From NCBI GenBank assembly GCA_000620185.1, contig JHVO01000005.1, positions 62,001-126,000 on the forward strand: a stretch of 64,000 nucleotides of DNA, written 5' to 3'. A program made the position numbers and the translations under genes. Position 1 is the first letter of the stretch, and each line of letters begins with the position of its first letter. The notes beneath the pieces are model-generated. The model did not search any database and was not told the origin of the DNA. It saw only the letters and a list, made by a program, of their open reading frames with translations. Source of the stretch: Geodermatophilaceae bacterium URHB0062 (GTDB lineage Bacteria > Actinomycetota > Actinomycetes > Mycobacteriales > Geodermatophilaceae). Positions 8,395 to 18,762 of the stretch are shown piece by piece.

Positions 8395-8589
8395 GTGACC
8401 GCACCTGCGACCGGCCGCCTGCGGCCGGGGACGCCGATCCGTCCCGTCGTCCGCTGTTCCCCGGTTCTCGGATCGCCGGTGAGCGGCGGCGAGCTGCTGG
8501 CCCTGGCGCTGAGCCTGCGAGCTCGCGGCCTGCGGGGCCTGGACGTGCTGCGACGCAGCCAGGACCGGGCGCCGCCGCCGACGGGCTGA
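8395..8589 (+). CDS. small hypothetical protein
   Basis: 64-residue frame with strong third-position G/C bias. It starts at GTG 8395 with GAGGGGGTG about 7 nt upstream. The C-terminal half (SGGELLALALSLRARGLRGL) could form one amphipathic helix. No family is recognised. It lies 83 bp before the DksA-like gene in the same direction and may be the first gene of that operon. Chance is possible at this length. Confidence 0.4.
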   Translation: MTAPATGRLRPGTPIRPVVRCSPVLGSPVSGGELLALALSLRARGLRGLDVLRRSQDRAPPPTG

Positions 8590-8672
8590 CCCTCCACCGG
8601 GTCCACGCTGCCGTCCGTCCGCGTCCCGCCCTGTGCGGGGCGCGGCCTCGTCGCATTCCCAGGAGATCGACC

Positions 8673-9005
8673 GTGCCCACATCCACCCCCGTCGCAACCA
8701 CGCCCGCCCCCACCACGACCTCGTGGGAACCCTTCCGCCTGCTGCTCGAGGCCCAGCGCGAGGACTGTCTCCGCCAGCGGGACCTCGCGCTGACCGAGAC
8801 GGCCGTGTCGCACCCCGATCCCGTCGCCGTCACCCGCGCGGCCGCGTTGGCGAGCCGGGTGCCGGAGATCGACGCCGCCCTGGAGCGAATCGCGGCCGGT
8901 ACGTACGGCCGCTGCTTCTCGTGCGGGAACGAGATCCCCGCCGAGCGGCTGGAGTTCCGTCCGTACGCGGGCAGCTGCGTCGCCTGCCCGACGCCGGTCG
9001 TCTGA
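8673..9005 (+). CDS. DksA/TraR-family zinc-finger protein
   Basis: 110 residues: a Thr/Pro-rich start, a coiled helical hairpin (about 20-75), then a C-terminal four-cysteine zinc finger CFSCGNEIP...GSCVAC. This is the DksA/TraR layout, whose members bind the RNA polymerase secondary channel. Actinobacterial paralogues often have unknown targets, and DXXDXA-type tip acids are not obvious. GTG 8673 is preceded by AGGAG. The FAD oxidoreductase follows 18 bp later. Confidence 0.85.
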   Translation: MPTSTPVATTPAPTTTSWEPFRLLLEAQREDCLRQRDLALTETAVSHPDPVAVTRAAALASRVPEIDAALERIAAGTYGRCFSCGNEIPAERLEFRPYAGSCVACPTPVV

Positions 9006-9023
9006 CGGGACCCAGGAGCGGAC

Positions 9024-10301
9024 ATGACGTCTCACCAGCACGATCCGGCCCTTTCTCCCGCCTCCCCGCGGCATGTGGCGGTGGTCGGCGCCGGCATGGT
9101 CGGCCTGTCCACCGCCTGGTTCCTGCAGGAGGCCGGCGTCCAGGTGACCGTGTACGAGCGGGACCACGTCGCCGCCGGTGCCTCCTGGGGCAACGCGGGC
9201 TGGCTGACACCCGACCTGACCGCTCCACTGCCCGAGCCCGCCGTCCTGCGGTACGGCGTCCGCGCCGTCCTGAGCCCGCGCTCGCCGGTGTACGTGCCGC
9301 TGCGCGCCGACCGGGACCTTCTGCGCTTCCTCGCGGGGTTCGTCGCCGCCAGCACGCCCCGGCGCTGGCGGCGGGGCATGGCCGCCTACGTGCCGCTCAA
9401 CCAGCGGGCGCTCGAGGCCTTCGACGTCCTGGCGGCGGGGGGCGTGAGTGCGCGGACGCAGCCGGCGCGCCCCTTCCTGGCGTGCTTCCGGCGGGAGAAG
9501 GAGGCGCAGGCCCTGCTCACGGAGCTGGCCGCGATCCGCGATGCCGGCCAGGACCCCACGTTCTTCCCGGTGACCGGGTGGCAGGCGCGGGCGACCGAGC
9601 CCGCACTGACCGACTCGGTGGGGGCGGCGGTCGAGATCCACGGGCAGCGCTACCTCAACCCTCCGGAGTTCCTCCGGTCGCTCGCTATGGCCGTGGGCGC
9701 CCGCGGGGGCGAGATCCTGGAGGGGAGGGAGGTCTCCGACCTGCAGCACCGCTCCGGCGGTGTGACCGTGGTGTGCGCGACCGGCGAAGAGCGCCGGCAC
9801 GACGCCGTCGTGCTGGCCGGCGGTGCGGAGCTCGGCGACCTGGCCGGCCGGTTCGGGGTGCGGCAGCCGGTCCAGGCCGGCCGCGGGTACAGCTTCAGCG
9901 TGCCGGTGGAGCAGCCGCCCCGGGGTCCGCTGTACTTCCCGAAGCAGCGGGTGGCCTGCACGCCGCTGGACGGACGGCTGCGCGTGGCCGGGATGATGGA
10001 ATTCCGTCGCCACGGCAGTCCGCTGGACCAGCGCCGGATCACGGCCATCGTCGACGCCGTCCGCCCGTTCCTGTCCGGTGTGGATCTCGACGACCGGCAG
10101 GACGAGTGGGTCGGCTCCCGGCCGTGCACGGCCGACGGGCTGCCCCTGATCGGTGCGACGGCCTCGGCGCGGGTCTTCGTCGCCGGTGGCCACGGCATGT
10201 GGGGGATCGCGCTGGGCCCGATCACCGGGCAACTGCTCGCGCAGACCGTCCTCAAGGGCGAGGCCGCGCCCGAACTCGCCCCCTTCGACCCGTTGCGTTG
10301 A
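9024..10301 (+). CDS. FAD-dependent oxidoreductase, DadA-like (D-amino acid dehydrogenase family)
   Basis: 425 residues of the DAAO/DadA family. An N-terminal Rossmann motif GAGMVGLSTAWFLQEAG ends in the acidic residue of YERD. The SWGNAGWL motif is typical of DadA. The C-terminal FAD-contact strand reads SRPCTADGLPLIGATA, then GGHGMWGIALGP. It probably oxidises an amino acid or amine, passing electrons to a carrier; the substrate is unknown. It lies between a DksA-like and a STAS gene and is followed by a PucR regulator, which suggests control by amine or amino-acid supply. Confidence 0.87.
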   Translation: MTSHQHDPALSPASPRHVAVVGAGMVGLSTAWFLQEAGVQVTVYERDHVAAGASWGNAGWLTPDLTAPLPEPAVLRYGVRAVLSPRSPVYVPLRADRDLLRFLAGFVAASTPRRWRRGMAAYVPLNQRALEAFDVLAAGGVSARTQPARPFLACFRREKEAQALLTELAAIRDAGQDPTFFPVTGWQARATEPALTDSVGAAVEIHGQRYLNPPEFLRSLAMAVGARGGEILEGREVSDLQHRSGGVTVVCATGEERRHDAVVLAGGAELGDLAGRFGVRQPVQAGRGYSFSVPVEQPPRGPLYFPKQRVACTPLDGRLRVAGMMEFRRHGSPLDQRRITAIVDAVRPFLSGVDLDDRQDEWVGSRPCTADGLPLIGATASARVFVAGGHGMWGIALGPITGQLLAQTVLKGEAAPELAPFDPLR

Positions 10302-10321
10302 CCGCCGCGAGGAGCGTTCCT

Positions 10322-10789
10322 GTGCTGCAGACACCCACCCGCCCCGACTCGACCGACCTCCAGCAGCTCCTGGCGATCACCGCGCTGCCCGAGGGGCGGC
10401 CCGGCTCCGTCGTCGTCCAGGTGCGTGGTGAGGTCGACAGCTACACCGAGCCGCTGCTGCGTGCCTGCCTGCGCAGTCAGATCACCCGGCCCGCCGTCAG
10501 GGAGCTGGTGGTCGACCTGCGGAAGGTCACCTTCCTGGGAGCCGTGGGCATCGCCGCGCTGCTCTCGGCGCGGGACTCGTGCGCGGCGCGGAGCATCCGG
10601 TTCACGGTCAGGGCCGGAGCTCAGCGGCACGTCCTGCGGCCTCTGGAGCTGACCGGCCTCACGGATCTGGTGGGGGCCGACCTGCCCGACGCCGGTCAGC
10701 GGCCGAGCCGCGGGGGACGGCGCCCCCGCGGCCGGCCCTCCGCCCGGCAGCCGCACCATCGGCGCCGGCCGCGGCGCGCGCACCGCTGA
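10322..10789 (+). CDS. STAS-domain protein (anti-sigma factor antagonist-like)
   Basis: 155 residues. Residues about 15-115 are a STAS domain: VVQVRGEVDSYTEPLL, then ELVVDLRKVTFLGAVGIAAL. The usual phosphorylatable serine position (LGSxG) is alanine here (LGAVG), so control by phosphorylation is doubtful. The final 35 residues are Arg/Pro-rich and disordered. GTG 10322 follows GAGGAG. It starts 20 bp after the oxidoreductase. Confidence 0.8.
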   Translation: MLQTPTRPDSTDLQQLLAITALPEGRPGSVVVQVRGEVDSYTEPLLRACLRSQITRPAVRELVVDLRKVTFLGAVGIAALLSARDSCAARSIRFTVRAGAQRHVLRPLELTGLTDLVGADLPDAGQRPSRGGRRPRGRPSARQPHHRRRPRRAHR

Positions 10790-10853
10790 ACGGCTCCGGC
10801 GTTCCGGCGCACGGGGCCGCCTCCCTCCCGCTACCTCCATGCGGCACGCTGTC

Positions 10854-10872
10854 GTTGCCGATCGTCGGCAAC
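10854..10872. promoter_or_regulatory. palindromic operator candidate, copy 2
   Basis: GTTGCCGATCGTCGGCAAC has perfect 8-bp arms around a 3-bp centre and lies 57 bp before the pucR start. It shares TTGCCGRTSGTCGGCAA with the site at 8266-8282. Confidence 0.55.
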
Positions 10873-10881
10873 CGGCTGGGC

Positions 10882-10899
10882 CCGGGAAGCACTTCCCGG
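10882..10899. promoter_or_regulatory. second palindrome upstream of pucR
   Basis: CCGGGAAGCACTTCCCGG is a perfect 8-bp inverted repeat with a 2-bp centre, 30 bp before the PucR start. It could be a second regulator site or a leader hairpin. Confidence 0.4.
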
Positions 10900-10928
10900 C
10901 CGACCGGACCGGCCCGGGAGGAGCGCAG

Positions 10929-12134
10929 ATGAGTCGCCCGACGACGCGGGGCGCGCGACCGGGCCCCCCCGACGACTGGCTGGGGCCGGTCGCTGCCGCG
11001 GCCGCGTCCGGGACCGAGGCACCGGCGGAGCTGCTGGGGGAGTACCTGCCGATGCTCGCCGACGCCGCCGTCCACGGCCGCCGGCCCGACGCCTGGCAGC
11101 TCGAGGCGGTCCGGGAGTCCGGTCGGCAGGCGGCGGCCGGCGGTGTCGACGCACGCCGAGCGGTGGACCTCTACCTGTCCGCGGCATGGCGGCTCTGGCG
11201 GCAGCTCCCGGTGGTCGCCCGTTCGTCGGACCCCGAGAAGGTGCGTGCCGCCGCCGAGGCGGTGCTGCGCGTCCTCGACGACGCGGTCGGGGTGCTGGTC
11301 GACGGTCACCAGTCCGAGCGGCGCGCGATGATCCGCCGGGAGGAGTCACTGCGGGCGGAGTTCGTCGACGACCTCCTGCGCGGGGACGCCGACGTCGCCG
11401 GCCTCGTGGAACGCGCCGAGCCGTTCGGGATCGACCTGGGCAAGCCGCACCACGTGGTGCTTGTGGCGCCGCGGGACGAGCAGGCCGCACCGGACCGTGC
11501 CGCCATCGCGCTGGAGCGCGCCGTGGTGAGCAGGTTCGGGGACCGCGAGGTCCTCGTCGCGCTCAAGGACGGCCGGGTGGTGCTCGTCCTCCCCGGCGCT
11601 CCGGCGTCGGCTCCGCAGGGTGGGGACGTCGGCGCGGTCGTGCTCGAGGACCTGCGCCGCACCGACGTGCGGGGACGGTGGCGAGTGGCCGCCGGCCGCG
11701 CCTTTCCCGGTGGATACGGCATCGCGCGGTCCTACGAGGAGGCCCGCGAGGCACTGGGTCTCGCGAACCGGCTCGGCCTGGAGTCCGACGTCGTCGACGT
11801 CCGGGACCTGCTGGTCTACCGCGTGCTGGCGCGCGACCAGTCCGCGATCGTGGACCTCATCCGTGACGTCCTCGGTCCGCTGCAGTCCGCCCGGGGTGGC
11901 GCCCGGCCGCTGCTGGACACGCTGGAGGCCTACTTCGCCGCCGGAGACGTCGCCACCGAGGCGGCCCGCCGGCTGCACGTCTCCGTCCGCACTGTCACCT
12001 ACCGACTGGCCCGGGTGGCCGCGCTGACCGGATACGGAATCAACGACCCGGGTTCGCGGTTCTCCCTGCAGACCGCCGTGCTCGGTGCCCGCCTCCTCGA
12101 GTGGCCGGCGAGGCCGCTGCCCGCCGAACCCTGA
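10929..12134 (+). CDS. PucR-family transcriptional regulator
   Basis: 401 residues. An N-terminal all-helical region covers about 30-150 and a GGDEF-like middle segment about 150-290 (VVLVAPRDEQ to RVAAGRAFPGGYGIARSYEEAREAL). The C-terminal PucR helix-turn-helix reads LDTLEAYFAAGDVATEAARR, then LHVSVRTVTYRLARV. PucR/CdaR proteins control purine, amino-acid or sugar-acid use. Two palindromes lie within 80 bp of its ATG and one recurs before the adjacent DadA cluster, so autoregulation and control of that cluster are likely. Confidence 0.88.
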   Translation: MSRPTTRGARPGPPDDWLGPVAAAAASGTEAPAELLGEYLPMLADAAVHGRRPDAWQLEAVRESGRQAAAGGVDARRAVDLYLSAAWRLWRQLPVVARSSDPEKVRAAAEAVLRVLDDAVGVLVDGHQSERRAMIRREESLRAEFVDDLLRGDADVAGLVERAEPFGIDLGKPHHVVLVAPRDEQAAPDRAAIALERAVVSRFGDREVLVALKDGRVVLVLPGAPASAPQGGDVGAVVLEDLRRTDVRGRWRVAAGRAFPGGYGIARSYEEAREALGLANRLGLESDVVDVRDLLVYRVLARDQSAIVDLIRDVLGPLQSARGGARPLLDTLEAYFAAGDVATEAARRLHVSVRTVTYRLARVAALTGYGINDPGSRFSLQTAVLGARLLEWPARPLPAEP

Positions 12135-12442
12135 GCCCCGGGACGGCGACGCGCTCCCCCGTCTCCGGGCCAAGCGGGCCGGTGGGGGCTACTGTTGGTG
12201 CGGTATCGGCCCGGGCAACCTGCCGCTCGCCCGGCGACGACCTCGTCCCGCCGTGGGTTTCCGGCCACCGACCGGCCACCGCCGGTCCGGCCATGGTGGG
12301 GCTTCCGGCCCGCAGACGTCGCACCCGCGGGGCCGAGTCGGAGCAGGCGCGGAGGCCTCCGCTCCTGATCTCCGGCTCCGGGCCGAAGACCTGCCTGCGG
12401 CAGCCTGCCCGGCGATACCGCCGGGCATGAGAGGAGAAGTTC

Positions 12443-14605
12443 GTGGCTCGACCAGGCCGTCGCTCGACGGGGCCTCGCCGCAGCACCCCGCGCAACCAGC
12501 GACGCGTCCGTGACGGCGACGACGTCATCTCCGTGCTCGCCCGCGCCGTGCGGAGCGTCGAGGCCGCCGTCCAGCGTCGCCCCGCGACGCCGTCGGTGCG
12601 CACCAAGTTCCAGGCCGTCGCGCTGCTGCTGCGGGAGGAACGCGCCCGCGTCCGCGCCGACGGAACCAGCACCGACAGCTTCCGTGCCGAGCAGCTCAAA
12701 CGCCTCGACGGGATCGCGACGATCCTCGCGCGGACCGCCGTCCGGGACTCCACCCTGTACGCGCTCCTCGGCGACGACGCCGTCGTCTCCGAGGCGGCGA
12801 AGTCGCTCAAGCGCGACATGCTCCGGGCCGTCGGCATCGAGTCGCCCGCGGACGACGTGTCTTCGCCCGAGCCCGAAAGCGCCGCGCCGGCCACTCCGGA
12901 ACGTCGCGTCGTCCCGCAGTCGGTGGTCGCCCGGCAGTTGGCCAACCCGTTCCTGGCCCCCGACTACTCGGCCCCTCGGCCGACGGCGGCACGCCCCCGC
13001 CGCCTGGCCGGCTGGGAGCTGCTCGATCCGCTGTTCAACTCCTTCGAGCGCGCCGGCGGGGGAGCCCCCGCGTGCATGGACCTGCCCACACCGACCTCGC
13101 TGCAGGCACCCGGTGGCCTCGAGCTGATGCCGCACCAGGGGGAGCTCGTCGCCGCGGCCGCCGCCGGCCACCGCACCTTCCTGCTCGCCGACGAGCCCGG
13201 GCTGGGCAAGACGGCGCAGGCGCTGCTCGCCGCGGAGGCGGCGGGCGCCTATCCGCTGCTGGTCGTGGTCCCGAGCGTCGTCAAGACCAACTGGGCCCGC
13301 GAGGCCGGACGCTGGACGCCGCACCGTGCGGCGACCGTCGTCCACGGCAACGGCGACACGGTGGACGGATTCGCCGACATCGTCGTCGTCAACTACGAGG
13401 TGCTCGACCGCCACGTGGGCTGGTTCGGGAACTTCGGCTTCCGCGGCATGGTCATCGACGAGGCGCACTTCATCAAGAACAAGGCGTCGCAGCGCTCGCA
13501 GCACGTGCTGGAGCTGTCCGAGCGCATCCGGTCGCGGTTCCCCCGCCCCCTGCTCATGGCCCTCACCGGCACGCCCCTGATCAACGACATCGACGACTTC
13601 CGGGCGATCTGGCAGTTCCTCGGCTGGATCGACGACTCCAAGCCCCTCGGTGAGCTGATGGAGGCGCTGGAGGAGACCGGCCTGACACCCGCCGACCCGG
13701 CCTTCTACCCGGCTGCCCGCCGGTGCGTGATCGACCTCGGCATCGTCCGCCGCCGCAAGGTCGACGTGGCGGCCGACATCCCCGCCCGCCGCATCGCCGA
13801 CCTCCCCGTCGAGCTCGACGACAAGGCCGGCCGGTCCATCCGGGCGGCCGAGCGCGATCTCGCCCGCCGTCTCGTGTCGCGGTACGAGAGCGCGCTCGCC
13901 GCCCGCTCGTCCCACACCGAGGTCGAGGGCATCGACCACGACCTCGTCCGCAAGGTGGCCGGGTGGGAGCTCAAGGACGCGGCCTCGGCCTCGACCGGCG
14001 ACAACGTCTTCACGATGATGCGCCGGATCGGGCAGGCCAAGGCCGCCTTGGCCGCCGACTACGCGGCGCAGCTGGCCCGCAGCGCGGGCAAGGTCGTCTT
14101 CTTCGCCAAGCACGTCGACGTCATGGACGTCGCCGAGGAGACGTTCGAGAAGCAGGGCGTCCGGTTCTCGTCGATCCGCGGCGACCAGACGCCCACGTCG
14201 CGGCAGCGGAACATCGACGCCTTCGTCAACGAGCCGGACGTCGCCGTCGCGGTCTGCTCGCTCACCGCGGCCGGCGTCGGCATCAACCTGCAGGTGGCCT
14301 CGAACATCGTGCTCGCGGAGCTCTCCTGGACCGACGCCGAGCAGACCCAGGCCATCGACCGCAGCCACCGCATCGGGCAGACCGAGCCGGTCACCGCGTG
14401 GCGCATCATCGCCGCACAGACCATCGACGCGCGGATCGCCGACCTGATCGACAGCAAGGCCGGGCTCGCGGCCCGGGCGCTCGACGGCTCCGACGAGGAG
14501 ATGCAGTCCTCGTCCGACGTGCAGCTCGAGGCGCTCGTGGCGCTGCTGACCGACGCGCTGTCGTCGTCCCCGCTGTCGGCCGACCCGTTCGCCACCGCGC
14601 CCTGA
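12443..14605 (+). CDS. SNF2-family DEAD/DEAH-box helicase
   Basis: 720 residues. The N-terminal 220 residues are basic and unrecognised. The SNF2 ATPase core follows: motif I DEPGLGKTAQ (about 251-260), motif II DEAH, motif III LTGTPLIND, then motifs V and VI AAGVGINLQVAS and QAIDRSHRIGQ. Such proteins translocate on duplex DNA to remodel DNA-protein complexes. GTG 12443 is preceded by GAGGAGAAG. The C-terminus ends ATAP-stop, and that 15-bp end is tandemly repeated downstream. The 308 bp before the gene show no feature I can name. Confidence 0.9.
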   Translation: MARPGRRSTGPRRSTPRNQRRVRDGDDVISVLARAVRSVEAAVQRRPATPSVRTKFQAVALLLREERARVRADGTSTDSFRAEQLKRLDGIATILARTAVRDSTLYALLGDDAVVSEAAKSLKRDMLRAVGIESPADDVSSPEPESAAPATPERRVVPQSVVARQLANPFLAPDYSAPRPTAARPRRLAGWELLDPLFNSFERAGGGAPACMDLPTPTSLQAPGGLELMPHQGELVAAAAAGHRTFLLADEPGLGKTAQALLAAEAAGAYPLLVVVPSVVKTNWAREAGRWTPHRAATVVHGNGDTVDGFADIVVVNYEVLDRHVGWFGNFGFRGMVIDEAHFIKNKASQRSQHVLELSERIRSRFPRPLLMALTGTPLINDIDDFRAIWQFLGWIDDSKPLGELMEALEETGLTPADPAFYPAARRCVIDLGIVRRRKVDVAADIPARRIADLPVELDDKAGRSIRAAERDLARRLVSRYESALAARSSHTEVEGIDHDLVRKVAGWELKDAASASTGDNVFTMMRRIGQAKAALAADYAAQLARSAGKVVFFAKHVDVMDVAEETFEKQGVRFSSIRGDQTPTSRQRNIDAFVNEPDVAVAVCSLTAAGVGINLQVASNIVLAELSWTDAEQTQAIDRSHRIGQTEPVTAWRIIAAQTIDARIADLIDSKAGLAARALDGSDEEMQSSSDVQLEALVALLTDALSSSPLSADPFATAP

Positions 14606-14665
14606 GCCGCCGCGCCCTGAGCCACTGCTCCGTGAGTTACTGCGCCGTGAGTTCCCGCGCCCTGA
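14591..14665 (+). repeat. five tandem 15-bp units, each ending in a stop codon
   Basis: The last 15 bp of the helicase gene (GCCACCGCGCCCTGA) are followed by four degenerate copies at 14606, 14621, 14636 and 14651. Every copy ends in an in-frame TGA. The translation reads ATAP*, AAAP*, ATAP*, VTAP*, VPAP*. The fifth stop abuts the GGAGGAG of the DAHP synthase gene and is in its frame as well. Confidence 0.9.
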
Positions 14666-14677
14666 GGAGGAGTTCCC

Positions 14678-15919
14678 ATTCCCGCTGACCAGATCCTGGA
14701 CATCGCGACGCGGATCGCCGATGCCCTGCTCGAGGTCCAGACCCGGGTGAACGCCCAGATCGACGACACGCTGGCGGAGCTGCTGCCCGGGGTCGAGCGG
14801 CGGCTCGGCGTGGAGCAGTCGGCCGACGTCGACGTGTCCGACCTGGTCAACGCGCGGATCACCGGCCTGAGCGTCGTCGTGACACCGGCCGCGGTGGCCA
14901 CCGTCGTCCCCTTGTCGGCCGCGTCGGCCGCCACGACGCGGGCCGGGCGCCGCGCCGTGGCCGACGTCGTCACCGGCGCCGACGACCGCCTGGCCGTCAT
15001 CGCCGGCCCGTGCTCGATCCACGATCCCGCCGCGGCGCTGGAGTACGCCGGGTTCGTCGCCCGCATGCGGGAGCGGCACGGCGACGACCTCGAGATCCTC
15101 ATGCGGACCTACACGGAGAAGCCGCGCACGGAGGTCGACTGGAAGGGCTTCGCCTACGACCCCTTCCTCGACGGGTCCAACCGCATCAGCGTCGGGCTGG
15201 TCGCGACCCGGATCCTGATGTCGCGCATCACGGCGCTGGGGGTGCCGGTGGCGGCCGAGCCGCTGAACGCGCTGACGCCGCAGTACGTCAACGGGCTGGT
15301 CACCTACAACGGCGTCGGCGCGCGCAACGTCACCGACCAGACCGCCCGGGAGCGGGTGTCGGGCTTCTCGTCGGTCATCGGCTTCAAGAACTCGCCGGAG
15401 GGCAGCGTGGAGACCGCCGTCCAGGCCGTGGTGGCCGCGCGGCATCCGCACGAGTTCCTCGGCGTCGACCAGCACGGGGTGTCGGCCCAGCTGTCGACGA
15501 CGGGCAACGAGACCGGCCACGTCATCCTGCGCGGCGCCAAGGACGGCCCCAACTACTCCGCCGCCCACATCGCCGACACGAAGCGGAGGCTGGCCGAGCG
15601 CGGCCTGCCGGAGGTGGTCGTCGTCGACGCCTCCCACGGCAACAGCCAGAAGAACCACCTCCGCCAGATCGACGTCGTCCGCGACCTCGCCGGGCAGATC
15701 GCGGGCGGTGAGCGGGCGATCCGCGGCGTGATGGTCGAGAGCAACCTCGTCGCCGGCCGGCAGGACCTCGACCGCGACGATCCCGGGTCCCTCGAGTACG
15801 GCAAGAGCGTCACCGACGCGTGCGTGGACCCCGCGATGACGGAGGCGATGCTCGCGGAGCTGGCCGAGGCCGTCCGGGAGCGGCGGGGGACAGCGGCCCG
15901 TCGGCCGTCGGATGGCTGA
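14678..15919 (+). CDS. 3-deoxy-7-phosphoheptulonate synthase, class I
   Basis: Condenses phosphoenolpyruvate and erythrose-4-phosphate, opening the shikimate pathway. Class I (AroF/G/H) motifs are clear: IAGPCSIHDP, LMRTYTEKPRT, GFKNSPEGS, HVILRGAKDGPNYS, DASHGNSQKN and GVMVESNLVAG. The in-frame stop at 14663 and the lack of ATG, GTG or TTG before 14747 leave ATT 14678 as the best start: GGAGGAG lies 5 nt upstream, and the 23 codons to GTG 14747 have coding bias and continue an amphipathic helix (DQILDIATRIADALLEVQTR). If GTG 14747 is the start, the protein is 390 residues instead of 413. Confidence 0.9.
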   Translation: MPADQILDIATRIADALLEVQTRVNAQIDDTLAELLPGVERRLGVEQSADVDVSDLVNARITGLSVVVTPAAVATVVPLSAASAATTRAGRRAVADVVTGADDRLAVIAGPCSIHDPAAALEYAGFVARMRERHGDDLEILMRTYTEKPRTEVDWKGFAYDPFLDGSNRISVGLVATRILMSRITALGVPVAAEPLNALTPQYVNGLVTYNGVGARNVTDQTARERVSGFSSVIGFKNSPEGSVETAVQAVVAARHPHEFLGVDQHGVSAQLSTTGNETGHVILRGAKDGPNYSAAHIADTKRRLAERGLPEVVVVDASHGNSQKNHLRQIDVVRDLAGQIAGGERAIRGVMVESNLVAGRQDLDRDDPGSLEYGKSVTDACVDPAMTEAMLAELAEAVRERRGTAARRPSDG

Positions 15920-15943
15920 CGGCTAGGGTCCGTGCTCAAGTAA

Positions 15944-17110
<1,167 letters not shown>

Positions 17111-17127
17111 GCCCGAACTCCCGCTGA

Positions 17128-17924
<797 letters not shown>

Positions 17925-17925
<1 letters not shown>

Positions 17926-18695
17926 TGGGCATTCTGGAGGGCAAGAAGGTCCTGGTCACCGGCGTGCTGACGGAGGCGTCGATCGCCTTCGCGACGGCGC
18001 GGCTGGCCCAGGAACAGGGCGCCACCCTCGTCCTCTCGAACTTCGGGCGCGCGCTGTCGCTGTGCCAGCGGATCGCCAAGCGGCTGCCGCAGGAGGCGGC
18101 GGTCGTCGAGCTCGACGTCACGAACACCGAGCACCTGTCGACGCTGGCCGACCGACTGCGCGAGCAGGGTTTCGACACCCTCGACGGCGTCGTCCACTCC
18201 ATCGGCTTCGCCCCGCAGGAGGCGATGGGCGAGGGGTTCCCCGAGGTCGCGTGGGAGCACGCGGCGACGGCGTTCCAGGTCTCGGCCTGGTCCTACGCCT
18301 CCCTCGTGCAGGCGTGCAGGCCGTTGCTGGCCAACCCGTCCTCGGTCGTCGGGCTGACCTTCGACGCCTCCGTCGCCTGGCCGGTCTACGGGTGGATGGG
18401 CGCGGCCAAGGCGGCGCTGGAGTCCGTCAGCCGGTACGTGGCCCGTGAGCTCGGCTCCGAGGGCGTGCGGTCCAACATCGTCGCCGCTGGGCCGTTGCGC
18501 AGCATGGCCATGAAGTCGATCCCCGGCAGCCAGCAGTTCGAGGAGGCGTGGGAGGGCCGGGCGCCGCTGGGCTGGTCGGTCACCGACACCGACCCCGCGG
18601 GCAAGGCCGTGGTGGCCCTTCTCTCGGACTGGTTCCCCGCCACCACCGGCGAGATCGTGCACGTCGACGGGGGTTTCCACGCCGTAGGCGTGTGA
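17925..18695 (+). CDS. inhA: enoyl-ACP reductase, NADH-dependent
   Basis: 256 residues of the FabI/InhA type. The N-terminus reads LEGKKVLVTGVLTEASIAFA, with the atypical divergent-SDR nucleotide motif. The catalytic region holds SIGFAPQ and YGWMGAAKAALES (Tyr and Lys). It completes each FAS-II cycle. It is translationally coupled to fabG. Its final six codons (HAVGV-stop) are copied 29 bp downstream. Confidence 0.93.
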
Positions 18696-18728
18696 GGTCA
18701 TAGAGTCACGCCGTCGGCGTGTGAGCTC
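18678..18728 (+). repeat. tandem copy of the inhA 3' end
   Basis: The 22 bp from 18678 (CAC GCC GTA GGC GTG TGA plus GGTC) recur from 18707 with 20 of 22 identical. Each copy also forms a small hairpin (CACGCC-GTN-GGCGTG). The second copy lies between inhA and the ferrochelatase gene. Confidence 0.8.
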
Positions 18729-18762
18729 GCATCCGTTCGGCCCCTGAGGAAGAAGAACCCCC

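Noticed and set aside
11999-15658. A 1,219-codon open frame on the minus strand
   Set aside because: Antisense shadow of the helicase and DAHP synthase genes, with low-complexity Arg/Gly/Val composition.
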